Positions 1 to 7,822 are shown, counted from the first letter of the stretch. The stretch: DNA of 64,000 nt from Neobacillus paridis (GCF_016765675.1 NZ_JAESWB010000365.1:17879-81878); one strand, 5' to 3'. The notes: generated by a model from the letters alone, not told the origin. Translations and numbers: made by a program.

Positions 1-105
1 ATCGGAAGCTTCTCCCACAACATCGTAGCCAGCTTCGCATAATAATTCGCGTATATCGATTTTTGTAATCGGTTCATCATCGACAATTACAATTCGCTTT
101 TTCAT
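1..105 (-). CDS. eutV: EutV-type ANTAR response regulator, N-terminus only (runs off left edge)
   Basis: Thirty-five codons read leftward from ATG at 105 and leave the window. The peptide starts MKKRIVIVDDEPITKIDIRE, a receiver-domain N-terminus with the acidic DDE triad on beta-1, and runs on to GYDVVGEASD. EutV regulators of Firmicute eut operons begin this way and end in an RNA-binding ANTAR domain that acts on dual-hairpin leaders. That domain is outside the window, so the family call rests on the start of the protein, on eutP and eutS directly upstream, and on two ANTAR-type leaders seen at 1001-1073 and 3531-3591. It is probably the third gene of the eutS-eutP-eutV transcript. Confidence 0.75.
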   Translation of the reverse strand, partial: MKKRIVIVDDEPITKIDIRELLCEAGYDVVGEASD

Positions 106-140
106 ATTTTATTTAATTCTCCTTAAGCTGTTGTCTTAAT

Positions 141-575
141 TCAATCAAGCTCCAGATACTTCCTTAATTCTTCAATTCCTTTACCTGTTGAAACGGACGT
201 ATGAAACAACTTTTCAGCCCCGGCTATTTGCAAATGTTCCTCTGCAGCTTTCACTTGCCGCTTATTGTTTGCTAAGTCAATCTTTGTAACAATCCCAATA
301 ATGGGCTTTGGAAAAACAGCAGCAAAGGAAGGAGGAAAGAAACTATCTTCTTCAGTACAATCTTGTACTAAACCAATAACATCTGCATCTGCAGCTGTTA
401 CAATTAGGGCTTTATAATAAAAGCGATTTTCTATATATTCCCCAGGAGTATCGATCGCATGTTCAAACAGATTTATTGCCTGGGTTTTTTGGTATTCAAC
501 GACTTTCCCGTGAAGCTTTTGACAAAGGGTTGTTTTCCCACTACCGGTTTTACCAATCAAAATAATTTTCTTCAT
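141..575 (-). CDS. eutP: EutP/PduV-like GTPase of ethanolamine microcompartment locus
   Basis: A 144-residue small P-loop protein of the usual EutP/PduV length. Visible motifs are the Walker A loop GKTGSGKT (residues 8-15), the G3 motif DTPGE (42-46) and the G4 motif TKID (97-100). EutP proteins are associated with bacterial microcompartments; acetate kinase activity has been reported for some EutP, but nothing in this sequence decides between GTPase and kinase. It lies 9 bases after eutS and 35 bases before eutV on the same strand, so the three are probably co-transcribed from the leader at 1001-1073. No defect is seen. Confidence 0.9.
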   Translation of the reverse strand: MKKIILIGKTGSGKTTLCQKLHGKVVEYQKTQAINLFEHAIDTPGEYIENRFYYKALIVTAADADVIGLVQDCTEEDSFFPPSFAAVFPKPIIGIVTKIDLANNKRQVKAAEEHLQIAGAEKLFHTSVSTGKGIEELRKYLELD

Positions 576-584
576 CGTTATCTC

Positions 585-935
585 CTATGTTCTCGTAACC
601 TGAGGAATAGAAAAATTCAATATCGACGATAGTCCATTTATAACTTCATTCAGTGCATACTCGACTGAAGATACATCCCCTGTCAGAACAACTGATCCAC
701 TGAATCTGTCTACAAATCCAATCTCCACATTGCCAGCTTTTGTGGCAATATCAGCAGCAATAATTGACGCTTCACTAGGAGTAATCGTTAAAATTCCAAT
801 AGCATTAGTTGAAAGATTTGATAGGCCTAATTTTTTATATAAATCTGAATCTGGATTCGCAATAATATGCGCTAATGTTACCTGTTTACCAGGTACATAT
901 TCCTGAATGACCCTATCTTTATTTTCATGATCCAT
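585..935 (-). CDS. eutS: EutS/PduU-type BMC shell protein
   Basis: A 116-residue single BMC-domain protein. The sequence [15 protein letters not shown] near the C-terminus and [22 protein letters not shown] in the middle are typical of EutS/PduU, which form hexamers with a circularly permuted BMC fold in the microcompartment shell. It is the first gene after the ANTAR-controlled leader at 1001-1073 and is followed 9 bases later by eutP. The pairing of an eutS-type shell gene, eutP and an EutV-type regulator makes ethanolamine use more likely than propanediol use. Other shell genes (eutK, eutL, eutM, eutN) are not in the window and may lie to the left. Confidence 0.9.
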   Translation of the reverse strand: MDHENKDRVIQEYVPGKQVTLAHIIANPDSDLYKKLGLSNLSTNAIGILTITPSEASIIAADIATKAGNVEIGFVDRFSGSVVLTGDVSSVEYALNEVINGLSSILNFSIPQVTRT

Positions 936-1000
936 TTTTAATCCAATCCTACCTTTTTCCTCCTTTGCCCTATAAAGGATTTATTAAATTAAAAACAAAA

Positions 1001-1073
1001 AGGAGCTTTGAAAAAAAATAACTTTTTTCAAAAGCCCCATTGCTCTCTTAATGAAAGTTGCACTTCCTTGTGC
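1001..1073 (-). promoter_or_regulatory. ANTAR (EutV) target leader A with overlapping terminator, upstream of eutS
   Basis: On the minus strand, hairpin P1 is GCAC-AAGGAA-GTGC (1060-1073). Hairpin P2 has AGC-AATGGG-GCT at its tip (1031-1046). Both six-base loops have A at position 1 and G at position 4, the ANTAR target signature. The 3' side of P2 is also the 5' side of a long terminator, GGGGCTTTTG...CAAAGCTCC followed by TTTTTG (1038 down to 1001). P2 and the terminator therefore exclude each other. Known EutV systems stabilise the dual hairpin when ethanolamine and cobalamin signals are present, allowing read-through into eutS-eutP-eutV. Confidence 0.85.
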
Positions 1074-1080
1074 TATTTAT

Positions 1081-1117
1081 AGTATAAAAGAAAAATATTA
1101 GTTGTGAGCGTTTACTT
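1081..1117 (-). promoter_or_regulatory. Promoter -10 and cre-like site of leader A
   Basis: A TATACT -10 box lies at 1086-1081, about 8 bases before hairpin P1. No good -35 box is seen, as expected for an activated or weak promoter. Just upstream, TTGTGAGCGTTTACTT (1102-1117 on the plus strand) fits the CcpA cre consensus WTGNNARCGNWWWCAW with one mismatch, which suggests carbon catabolite repression. The same layout recurs at leader B. Confidence 0.5.
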
Positions 1118-1135
1118 TTTAAACAATTTGTGAAC

Positions 1136-2275
1136 TTAAAAAATTTGCTTAACAATTGCTTCAATATCGTTTGTTGTTGGCAACCTTGGATTTGCTTTTG
1201 TGCATCCATCCTTTAATGCTGCTTCAGTTATTGTCTCTAAAGACTTCATCAGTTGCTCATATGTCAGTCCGCATGCTCTTAAATTCTGCGGCATATTTAG
1301 ATCTTTTTTTAATTGTTGAATATGTTGAATCAAGCTTGTTACTCCACTTCTAATGTTGCTTGACGAGAAACCACTTTTTTTTGCTAATTGGGCATATTTT
1401 TGCGCTGTGAGTGTTTGTGTGCTATTGGAAAAACCCTTCAGGTCAGCATTATATTCAATTACTGCTGTTAGTAAAAGAGCATTCATTCTTCCATGAGGAA
1501 TATGAAATTGCGCCCCACACGCATGTGCAATCCCGTGATTGACCCCAAGTCCTGCGATATTGAAAGCCATTCCAGCCAAACAAGATGCATAATGAACCTT
1601 TTCTCTTGCTTCGATGTCTTTTCCATTGTTATAGCAACGCAATAGGTAATCAAAAATTAACTGGAAAGCCTTTTCAGCCAATGCATCGGAAAAATCGTTG
1701 GCATTAGTCGAAACATATGCTTCTAATGCGTGCGTTAAAACATCTAAACCAGTATCAGCGGTAATGACCGGAGGAACAGAAATGACAAGATTAGGATCCA
1801 AGATAGCTTCATCAGGTAATAAAGAATCTGCAATAAGCGGATACTTAACATGTTTTTCTTGATCAGTAATTACCGAAAATGAAGTAACTTCCGATCCTGT
1901 ACCACTTGTAGTTGGAATTGCAATAAATTTTAAATCATTTTCCTGTTTAAATAATCTTATCGAAAATTCTTTAATCGCCTTCGCTGTATCAATTGCTGAA
2001 CCACCTCCGATTGCTATCAGGACCGAAGGATAAAATTCCTGTAAGGCCTTTACACCGATTGTGACCGTTTCAATAGGAGGGTCGGGGATAATATCACTAA
2101 AAATTAAGTACTCATTATGATTAGAATGAAGCCGATTCGTGACCTCACTAACAATTCCTGACTGGACAATAAATGGATCTGCGATAATAAAGACTTTTTG
2201 TCCTGTTATCTTCAGCAGACTGTCAAGCGAGTTTGCACCAATATTAAGTTTTGTTCGTAAAGATATTTCCTCCAT
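1136..2275 (-). CDS. eutG: Iron-containing (group III) alcohol dehydrogenase, EutG-like
   Basis: A 379-residue Fe-ADH of normal family length. It has the NAD-binding motif GGGSAIDTAKA (90-100) and the four expected metal ligands by position: D178 and H182 in GLDVLTHALEAY, H247 in GVNHGIAHACG and H261 in IPHGRMN. In eut pathways the enzyme reduces acetaldehyde to ethanol and regenerates NAD+ inside the microcompartment; that role is inferred from the neighbours (eutQ upstream, eutS-eutP downstream). The stop codon lies about 20 bases upstream of the cre-like site of the next transcription unit, so adh transcripts may run into leader A. Other group III ADH substrates cannot be excluded. Confidence 0.85.
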   Translation of the reverse strand: MEEISLRTKLNIGANSLDSLLKITGQKVFIIADPFIVQSGIVSEVTNRLHSNHNEYLIFSDIIPDPPIETVTIGVKALQEFYPSVLIAIGGGSAIDTAKAIKEFSIRLFKQENDLKFIAIPTTSGTGSEVTSFSVITDQEKHVKYPLIADSLLPDEAILDPNLVISVPPVITADTGLDVLTHALEAYVSTNANDFSDALAEKAFQLIFDYLLRCYNNGKDIEAREKVHYASCLAGMAFNIAGLGVNHGIAHACGAQFHIPHGRMNALLLTAVIEYNADLKGFSNSTQTLTAQKYAQLAKKSGFSSSNIRSGVTSLIQHIQQLKKDLNMPQNLRACGLTYEQLMKSLETITEAALKDGCTKANPRLPTTNDIEAIVKQIF

Positions 2276-2437
2276 TTCTAATTATCCTTTCTGAAATATT
2301 CTTGTCCCATTACATGTTTCTAACCCGGTGGTGAAGATGTATTGTTTTTTCACCAACCTTTCTTTTTCGAAATATATTTTCCTAAAACTCCTGATAGAAT
2401 TTCTTGAATTATTTTAAAATCTATTGACAGGTTATAA

Positions 2438-2908
2438 TCATTGGTTTGCCCAGTCAGCTGGATATGTGATATATAAAAAACGTGCATGATTCTTTACTGA
2501 AAATTGGATCTTGCTATCTCTAGGAATAAATATTATTTCTCCCTCTCCGGCACTGATTGTCTTTCCATTCACCAAGATATCAAGCTGGCCTTCAATGACA
2601 TAATCTATTTCGTCATATTTCAATGTCCAATCAAATGTAGTATCAGCCATTTCCATGACCCCACATCCTAATCTAGGACTCTCTTTCAAAGTAAAAATAT
2701 CCTTTGTGTAGACAATATCCTCTTTGCTTCCAGTATCCAAACGATCTTCTTCTGTCACTTTGATTGTTGGAATACTAACTGATATCACACCGCTCGAGTC
2801 AACGGTTTTATTTATTGCCTGGATTCCTCCTATGTCTAATTGTTCAGCGATAACTTTTTTTATCAAATCTTCCAATAATGATTTATTTAATGTCTCCACA
2901 ATGTTCAT
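2438..2908 (-). CDS. eutQ: EutQ-like cupin protein
   Basis: A 156-residue protein with a variable N-terminus and a C-terminal cupin barrel, seen in the beta-rich stretch around residues 90-150 (YDEIDYVIEGQLDILVNG, then GEGEIIFIPRDSKI). This matches EutQ, an ethanolamine-locus protein reported to have acetate kinase activity. The start at 2908 is preceded by AGGAG, and the gene follows the end of the broken eutC by 8 bases, the usual eutC-to-downstream spacing in an operon. The 162-base gap to eutG (2276-2437) holds no gene. No frameshift is seen, so eutQ may remain functional although eutC is broken. Confidence 0.85.
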   Translation of the reverse strand: MNIVETLNKSLLEDLIKKVIAEQLDIGGIQAINKTVDSSGVISVSIPTIKVTEEDRLDTGSKEDIVYTKDIFTLKESPRLGCGVMEMADTTFDWTLKYDEIDYVIEGQLDILVNGKTISAGEGEIIFIPRDSKIQFSVKNHARFLYITYPADWANQ

Positions 2909-2916
2909 CTCCTAAT

Positions 2917-3194
2917 TTATTGAAATTTATGATACTTATTTAAATTGATGCCGGAAGCCTTTTGTTCAAGTATGGTTTGAATTAGACCGGCAAGATATGC
3001 ACCTGCTTCAACAGGAGCTAAACCTCCTTCGTGAATTTTTGAAATAACTATTCTTTCAGACTCTCATGGTTAAACATAACTTCTATTACGTTTTTTGAAA
3101 GATTATCCATTTGGCTGTTTTCGTTAGTTGCCTTTGTTTCATCACCATTGATGAGTTCTTCAAGTATTTGGTTAATAACTGTTTCAAGATCCAT
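2917..3194 (-). pseudogene. eutC: eutC (ethanolamine ammonia-lyase small subunit) remnant with internal deletion
   Basis: From ATG at 3194, with a good AGGAGGGAG site before it, the frame reads MDLETVINQILEELINGDE and runs 47 codons to a TAG. In another frame across the same junction comes the C-terminus of Eut[21 protein letters not shown], then [20 protein letters not shown], ending at TAA 2917. Intact EutC is near 290 residues and contains DRTxISNIHQGGTPPVEA close to its end. About 200 codons are missing and the two ends are out of frame, so no lyase small subunit can be made. No eutB is present beside it; another copy may exist to the left of the window. Confidence 0.85.
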
Positions 3195-3255
3195 TTCTCA
3201 ATCTCCCTCCTCCAAAAATATAGGAAAAATTTTATACTTCTCTATTAGTCTCCCA

Positions 3256-3278
3256 TGCAGCGCAAAATCAGCGCTGCA
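3256..3278. repeat. Perfect 8-bp stem hairpin
   Basis: TGCAGCGC, seven bases, then GCGCTGCA. It lies between leader B and the start of the broken eutC. No T-tract follows on either strand, so it is not a standard terminator. Confidence 0.6.
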
Positions 3279-3359
3279 CCACAAAGAATGAAAATAGTTA
3301 TACTTTCATGATGGCTAAAACTACTGGGCTCAAGCCTATGCAAATTCTTTTTGGCTTAT

Positions 3360-3436
3360 AAAAGCAAAAAGGCTTAAGATTATAAATATCCCTAAAGGTA
3401 GGAATATTACTTATAACCCTAAGCCTCTTTGCTTTT
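3360..3436. repeat. 77-base near-perfect hairpin (MITE-like)
   Basis: The left arm begins AAAAGCAAAAAGGCTTA and the right arm ends CTAAGCCTCTTTGCTTTT. About 34 bases pair with few mismatches around a short AAGG loop. No coding sequence is seen in it. It sits in the 336-base gap between leader B and the eutC remnant. Confidence 0.7.
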
Positions 3437-3441
3437 AAATC

Positions 3442-3463
3442 TATGCTTCAACATTGAAGCATA
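3442..3463. repeat. 22-bp palindrome
   Basis: TATGCTTCAA, CA, TTGAAGCATA: ten-base arms with a two-base centre, six bases from the 77-base hairpin. It may be a protein-binding site or part of the same element. Confidence 0.6.
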
Positions 3464-3530
3464 TATAACTATTTTTTATTCATCTGTAATCGATAAACTC
3501 AACAGCTTTATCTTTTTAAAGAAACAAAAA

Positions 3531-3591
3531 GGGACCTTTGAAATTTCAAAAGCCCCATTGCCTTCAATATTAAAGCTGCACGCCTTTGTGC
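3531..3591 (-). promoter_or_regulatory. ANTAR (EutV) target leader B with overlapping terminator
   Basis: This is a second copy of the leader at 1001-1073. Minus-strand P1 is GCAC-AAAGGC-GTGC (3578-3591) and P2 is GGC-AATGGG-GCT (3551-3562); both loops keep A1 and G4. The terminator GGGGCTTTTGAAA...TTTCAAAGGTCCC plus CTTTTTG (3556 down to 3531) again overlaps P2. It would control the eutC remnant, eutQ and eutG. Confidence 0.85.
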
Positions 3592-3598
3592 TGTTTAT

Positions 3599-3635
3599 AG
3601 TATAAAATAAAAAAGCGAACTACGAGCGTTTACTT
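3599..3635 (-). promoter_or_regulatory. Promoter -10 and cre-like site of leader B
   Basis: TATACT (3604-3599) is placed as in leader A, with CTACGAGCGTTTACTT (3620-3635, plus strand) upstream, a weaker cre match that keeps the GAGCGTTTAC core. Similarity to leader A continues through AACAATTTGTGAACT. The remaining gap to the lysR start (3660-3824) holds nothing I recognise. Confidence 0.45.
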
Positions 3636-3824
3636 TCTTAACAATTTGTGAACTAATTCATTTTTTCTCAATAGTTTCTTTATCAGTATTGTTGGAATTC
3701 TTGGATCCGTCAGTGAATTTTCCTGTAAAATTCATAACCCATTCTACTAATTCATTATATTATAAGAATATAGTTACATGACTAACATCAAAAATCACGA
3801 GCCGTCAGAAGGGTGGGTTCCGAA

Positions 3825-4694
3825 TTGAATCTCGAAAATATTGAGGCTTTTGTCTATGCTGTTCATTTAGGAAGCTTTGTTAAAACGGCCGAGGCTCTCT
3901 ATTTAACACAGCCTTCCGTTACCGCACGGATTCACTCCCTGGAAAGTGAACTTAATGTGGAATTGTTTCAGCGGACTGGGAAACATATTTCCCTAAGTGA
4001 ACAGGGGAAAATTTTTTTGCCATATGCACAAACGATTCTCCAATCTTATCAGGAAGCAAAGGTGAAACTGCATCATCCTATCACCACACCCAATCAATTA
4101 AAAATTGGCTGTGCCAGTTCTATTTCGAATTATATTATCCCAGAGCTCATTCCTACCTTTCAACAGGAATATCCTAATGTCAACATCAAGATTATTACTG
4201 GGCATTCCAACGATATTTTGGACAAAGTGCTGAATAAGAAGGTCGATTTCGGTATCGTTCGCACGGTTAAACACTCGCAAATTAAATCACTGTTATTTCG
4301 CCACGATCCGATTGGCTTGTTTGCCCCGGCGGGACATCCCCTTCTACAAAGTGAGCAGGTCACGATTGAGGAAGTAAGTGAACAACCATTGATCTTTTTT
4401 GATTATGGGTCGGTAGATTGGTTGATGATCTATCGTTTATTTGATTCTAAAAATCTTAAACCTAATATCATTCTTGAAGTAGATAGTATGGAAACAGCCA
4501 AAAACCTGGTCATGAATGGTGTGGGGGTCAGCTTCTTACCACAGCATTGTGTGGTAAAAGAGCTTGCGGACGGTCGACTGTTTCGTGTCCCACTCATTTC
4601 CCCAGGTCAACTTGATGTAAAAATTGAGATTATTTATCGAAAGGGTGAGCGGAAATCACCTTTTATTGACTTTTTTATTCTCAACAGTGTATGA
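3825..4694 (+). CDS. LysR-family transcriptional regulator
   Basis: A LysR-type regulator of about 289 residues. An N-terminal winged helix-turn-helix (LENIEAFVYAVHLGSFVKTA, then LTQPSVTARIHSLESELNVEL) is followed by a periplasmic-binding-like effector domain (from LKIGCASSISNYIIPELIPT). I chose TTG at 3825 because AAGGGTGG lies 8 bases upstream and the protein then begins at the family's usual point; an upstream in-frame GTG at 3813 overlaps that site. It is 148 bases upstream of the racemase gene on the same strand and may control it, although most LysR regulators are divergent from their targets. The effector is unknown. Confidence 0.85.
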   Translation: MNLENIEAFVYAVHLGSFVKTAEALYLTQPSVTARIHSLESELNVELFQRTGKHISLSEQGKIFLPYAQTILQSYQEAKVKLHHPITTPNQLKIGCASSISNYIIPELIPTFQQEYPNVNIKIITGHSNDILDKVLNKKVDFGIVRTVKHSQIKSLLFRHDPIGLFAPAGHPLLQSEQVTIEEVSEQPLIFFDYGSVDWLMIYRLFDSKNLKPNIILEVDSMETAKNLVMNGVGVSFLPQHCVVKELADGRLFRVPLISPGQLDVKIEIIYRKGERKSPFIDFFILNSV

Positions 4695-4842
4695 ACTCAG
4701 ATACATTCATAGGGATATAAGTTTCAACCGAAATCTAGTCCCTATATATAGAAGTTCTATAATGAATATAGGATTTCGATATACGCTGCCTCTCACCCTG
4801 GACTTATACTTTAAGTGAATAATCAAAAAGGTGGAGAGTGGT

Positions 4843-5535
4843 ATGAAGACAGTCGGTATTATCGGCGGCATGGGACCGCTAGCTACAGTTGATTTGATGA
4901 CAAAAATGATTCTCTTAACACCTGCAAAAAACGATCAGGAACATATTCATATGATCGTGGATAATTATCCGCAAATTCCGGACCGTACTTCAGCGATCAT
5001 AGAAGATGGAATCAATCCACTGCCATTTATGATTCAATCAGCCCGCAGATTGGAAATGGCTGGAGCTGATATGCTTGCGATTGCCTGCAATACGGCACAT
5101 TATTTTTTACCAGATATTCAAGCCGCAGTCAGCATCCCGATTATAAACATGCCGAAAGAAACGGTAAACTATATTAAGGAAACGGGATTAAAACGCATTG
5201 CTTTATTAGCGACTGATGGAACACTGGCCACAAAGCTATACCAAAATTATCTTAGTGAAGGTAAAATTACTGTACTAATACCTGACGAAATGACACAAGC
5301 GAGAGTGATGGAAGGGATTTATGCGGTAAAATCCGGAGATACCATGGAAGCGAAGGAAATATTGCTGCAGGCAGCCGAGACAATGATTACTGCAGGGGCA
5401 GAGGCCGTCATTGCCGGGTGCACCGAAATTCCTTGTGTTTTAAGTGAACAGGATGGCATCAATGTCATTGATCCCAGTTTTATTTTAGCAAGAAGGATTG
5501 TCGACCTTGCTTCAGGAAGTTTGGTTTATTCATAA
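4843..5535 (+). CDS. Aspartate/glutamate racemase family protein
   Basis: About 230 residues with the family signature VGIIGGMGPLATVDL at the start and the two catalytic cysteines in IACNTAH (C82) and AGCTEIP (C193). These enzymes interconvert L- and D-amino acids, often aspartate or glutamate, without cofactor. The ATG at 4843 follows AAGGTGGAG and gives the canonical MKTVGIIGG start; an in-frame GTG at 4831 lies inside that site and is rejected. The gene follows a LysR regulator and is closed by a hairpin terminator at 5592. Substrate preference cannot be read from sequence; broad-spectrum amino acid racemases also belong here. Confidence 0.85.
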   Translation: MKTVGIIGGMGPLATVDLMTKMILLTPAKNDQEHIHMIVDNYPQIPDRTSAIIEDGINPLPFMIQSARRLEMAGADMLAIACNTAHYFLPDIQAAVSIPIINMPKETVNYIKETGLKRIALLATDGTLATKLYQNYLSEGKITVLIPDEMTQARVMEGIYAVKSGDTMEAKEILLQAAETMITAGAEAVIAGCTEIPCVLSEQDGINVIDPSFILARRIVDLASGSLVYS

Positions 5536-5591
5536 GTCAGGCAGTATTGTCATTTTTTCTTTCTCCCTCTTATAAAAGAAGATATTAACAG

Positions 5592-5617
5592 CCAATCGCT
5601 CGTTCGATTGGTTTTCT
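5592..5617 (+). terminator. Intrinsic terminator after racemase gene
   Basis: CCAATCG, six bases, CGATTGG, then TTTTCTTAT. Confidence 0.8.
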
Positions 5618-5654
5618 TATTTAAAAAGCGATGCCTGCAGCAATGCCTTCATCA

Positions 5655-5852
5655 CTAAGACGCAGAATGTTTACAGCACATTCCACTTTTATCTTCCATA
5701 CTAACAAGCTCATTTAAAGCTATATCGAGTTTTTTACTTGCAAGAAGTGTTTCTTCAGCAGAAAGACCTTTTTCCATTCCTAATTTAATCATCCGTTTTC
5801 GTAATCGCTCAATTTTAATAGCAAGAAAAACTTTTCGCTCATACATACTCAT
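5655..5852 (-). CDS. Spo0E-family aspartyl-phosphate phosphatase
   Basis: A 65-residue protein with the Spo0E-like signature [11 protein letters not shown] (SxxLDxxL) after two predicted helices. Family members are small helical hairpins that dephosphorylate Spo0A-P and so delay sporulation. The ATG at 5852 follows AAAGGG with 8-base spacing; an upstream in-frame GTG at 5861 overlaps it. The C-terminal tail MCCKHSAS is cysteine-containing and not part of the conserved domain. The gene stands alone between two convergent terminators. It supports a spore-former, but the target response regulator is not shown by the sequence. Confidence 0.8.
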   Translation of the reverse strand: MSMYERKVFLAIKIERLRKRMIKLGMEKGLSAEETLLASKKLDIALNELVSMEDKSGMCCKHSAS

Positions 5853-6087
5853 GGAGGTCACCCTTTCTGTATTTCCTCCTAACAGGAACTTACATTAATT
5901 CAAGACTTAAAGCAATCATACAATTATTGTTTTAAGTGGAATTAAATATAGCAAAACCCTTTTTAGTCCTTTATTCCCATAATATATAAATTAATCATTT
6001 TTTTATATGAAAAATATCACAGAAATAAAAAAAACACGATATTTTATCCCAAGCGCGCCTATAGTCATGGTTATCATCAAAAGAAAA

Positions 6088-6126
6088 CCCACGAACGGGT
6101 CGCGACGTTTGTCCGCCATTCGTGGG
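6088..6126 (-). terminator. Terminator after purine permease gene
   Basis: Minus strand CCCACGAA, a 23-base loop, TTCGTGGG, then TTTTC. The rest of the 5853-6171 gap holds no recognisable gene. Confidence 0.7.
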
Positions 6127-6171
6127 CATTTTCTTGATATCTGTAGGATTTTGAACCATATCCAGCTATTA

Positions 6172-7467
6172 TTATATGACATAGACAAAATAACCGATAA
6201 ATATCGCACATAAAACATACATAATCGGATGGACTTCCAATGTTTTCTTAGTAGCTAACATCGTGATTGGATATAAAATAAATCCTAAGGCGATTCCAGT
6301 TGCGATACTATAGGTTAAAGGCATCGTAATAATCGTGACAAAGCATGGAATCACAATAGCAAAGTTACTCCAATTGATTTTGCTGATCTCGGTTGCCATC
6401 ATCGCACCAACGATGATTAAGGCTGGTGCCGTTACCTCCGGTGTGACAACCGCAAGTACAGGTGCAAAAAACAATGATATGGTAAAGCATGCGGCGATGA
6501 TAATGGATGTAAAGCCTGTCCTGCCGCCCACAGCAATCCCCGCCGTTGACTCCACAAATGACGCCGTTGTTGAAGTTCCCAATACAGAGCCAACAATACC
6601 GGACAACGAGTCGGCCAAAAGGGCTTTCCCGGCATTTGGAATCTGATTATCCTTCATTAAACCGGCCTGGCTGGCAATCGCGATCAAAGCGCCGGTTGTA
6701 TCAAAAAAGGCAACAAATAAAAAGGTGAAAATAACAGCTAGCATTTTTATCGAAAAAATCTCATCCAAATGGCCGAATAGCACCCCAAAGGTAGGCTCTA
6801 AACTAGGAATGCTCCCAATAATTTTATCCGGAGGAGTAATAATTCCAAATATCATCCCGAGAATGGTTGTGAGCACCATTCCATAAAAAATGCCCCCTTT
6901 TATCCCTTTATTTAATAGAAAAATCATAATGATAAAGCCAACAATTGCGAGTACGGTCGGGGCTGATTTGAGGTTGCCAATTGCAACAAAAGTAGCTTCA
7001 TTTGCCGTAATAATACCGGCATTTTTCAAACCCATAAAAGCCACGAAGAAACCAATCCCAGCGGCAATAGCATGTTTTAAATCTGCGGGAATAGCGTTAA
7101 TAATTTTTTCGCGGATTTTTAATATACTTAAGATCATGAATAACAATCCAGCGACAAATACCCCGGCCAACGCTGTTTCCCACGGTATTTTCATGCCAAT
7201 ACAGACACTAAACGTAAAAAAGGCATTAATTCCCATGCTAGGCGCAATTCCGATTGGAAAATTAGCCATTACACCAATTAACAAGGATCCGATAATCGCC
7301 GATAAGGCAGTTGCCGTAAATAACGCTCCCTTGTCCATGCCGGTTTGACTCAAGATCACCGGATTGACAACTAGAATATAAGCCATTGATAGAAATGTCG
7401 TAATTCCTGCGGCACTTTCCTGTTTAAAAGAAGTACCCCGCTCGGAAAATTGAAAGTAGTTTCTCAT
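6172..7467 (-). CDS. pbuG: NCS2/AzgA-like guanine/hypoxanthine permease
   Basis: A 431-residue membrane protein with 12 or more hydrophobic segments. AzgA-type NCS2 permease features include AAGITTFLSMAYILVVNP at the N-terminus, GINAFFTFSV, the signature DTTGALIAIASQAGL and TSTTASFVESTAGIAVGGRTG. Such proteins import hypoxanthine, guanine or adenine with protons (B. subtilis PbuG and PbuO). The gene is preceded by a purine riboswitch of the guanine class and a terminator, which supports a guanine/hypoxanthine role. It is a single-gene unit. PbuG and PbuO cannot be separated by eye, so the symbol is provisional. Confidence 0.85.
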   Translation of the reverse strand: MRNYFQFSERGTSFKQESAAGITTFLSMAYILVVNPVILSQTGMDKGALFTATALSAIIGSLLIGVMANFPIGIAPSMGINAFFTFSVCIGMKIPWETALAGVFVAGLLFMILSILKIREKIINAIPADLKHAIAAGIGFFVAFMGLKNAGIITANEATFVAIGNLKSAPTVLAIVGFIIMIFLLNKGIKGGIFYGMVLTTILGMIFGIITPPDKIIGSIPSLEPTFGVLFGHLDEIFSIKMLAVIFTFLFVAFFDTTGALIAIASQAGLMKDNQIPNAGKALLADSLSGIVGSVLGTSTTASFVESTAGIAVGGRTGFTSIIIAACFTISLFFAPVLAVVTPEVTAPALIIVGAMMATEISKINWSNFAIVIPCFVTIITMPLTYSIATGIALGFILYPITMLATKKTLEVHPIMYVLCAIFIGYFVYVI

Positions 7468-7487
7468 GATTGTCCTCCATATCTATT

Positions 7488-7519
7488 AAAAAATCCCCCG
7501 GCTCAAGCTGCCGCAGGAT
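7488..7519 (-). terminator. Expression-platform terminator of purine riboswitch
   Basis: Minus strand TCCTGCGGC, seven bases, GCCGGGGGA, then TTTTTT. It lies between the aptamer and the permease start and would form when purine is bound. Confidence 0.75.
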
Positions 7520-7567
7520 GTTCTGCAAAGGACAAATTGTATACTTTGATAAATCAAACGCATTGCC

Positions 7568-7636
7568 CCTTGTAGACAGGCTATTTACGGCAGCCTGGTA
7601 GAGACATTCGAGCCATATTCTCGAACTTATACAAGG
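7568..7636 (-). ncRNA. Purine (guanine-class) riboswitch aptamer
   Basis: P1 is CCTTGTA (7636-7630) paired with TACAAGG (7574-7568). Inside are the conserved TATAAG start, ATATGG, a P2 of TTCGAG/CTCGAA, the loop GTCTCTACC and a P3 with GGCTG/TAGCC closing TAAAT. The pyrimidine that pairs with ligand is C (in GTCTACA), which marks guanine/hypoxanthine rather than adenine specificity. With the terminator at 7488-7519 this is a transcription-off switch for the permease. Confidence 0.9.
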
Positions 7637-7734
7637 TGAATCTATATTAGAATAATAAATGAATATTATCAGTGATAAGGTTCATCGTCAATAACAATCG
7701 TCATTTTCAGCCAATTAAGTTAACTTGAACAAGG

Positions 7735-7822
7735 AACATTTTTGATTTGCCGATATATTGGCATAATTCACCGATAAAAGGTCCTGTTTCGCCGATATGT
7801 AGGAAAAATCGCTGATACATTT
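7735..7822. repeat. Cluster of imperfect CCGATA-type short repeats
   Basis: Between the riboswitch and the glycine-rich gene, units such as GCCGATATATTGGC, CACCGATAAAAGG, CGCCGATATGTAGG and TCGCTGATACATTT recur every 25-30 bases. No gene is seen in 7637-7925. A related pattern occurs at 19805-19862. Confidence 0.5.

Noticed and set aside
3195..3530. Possible cobalamin riboswitch upstream of the eutC relic
   Set aside because: No B12-box or conserved core could be found; the palindromes explain the structure.
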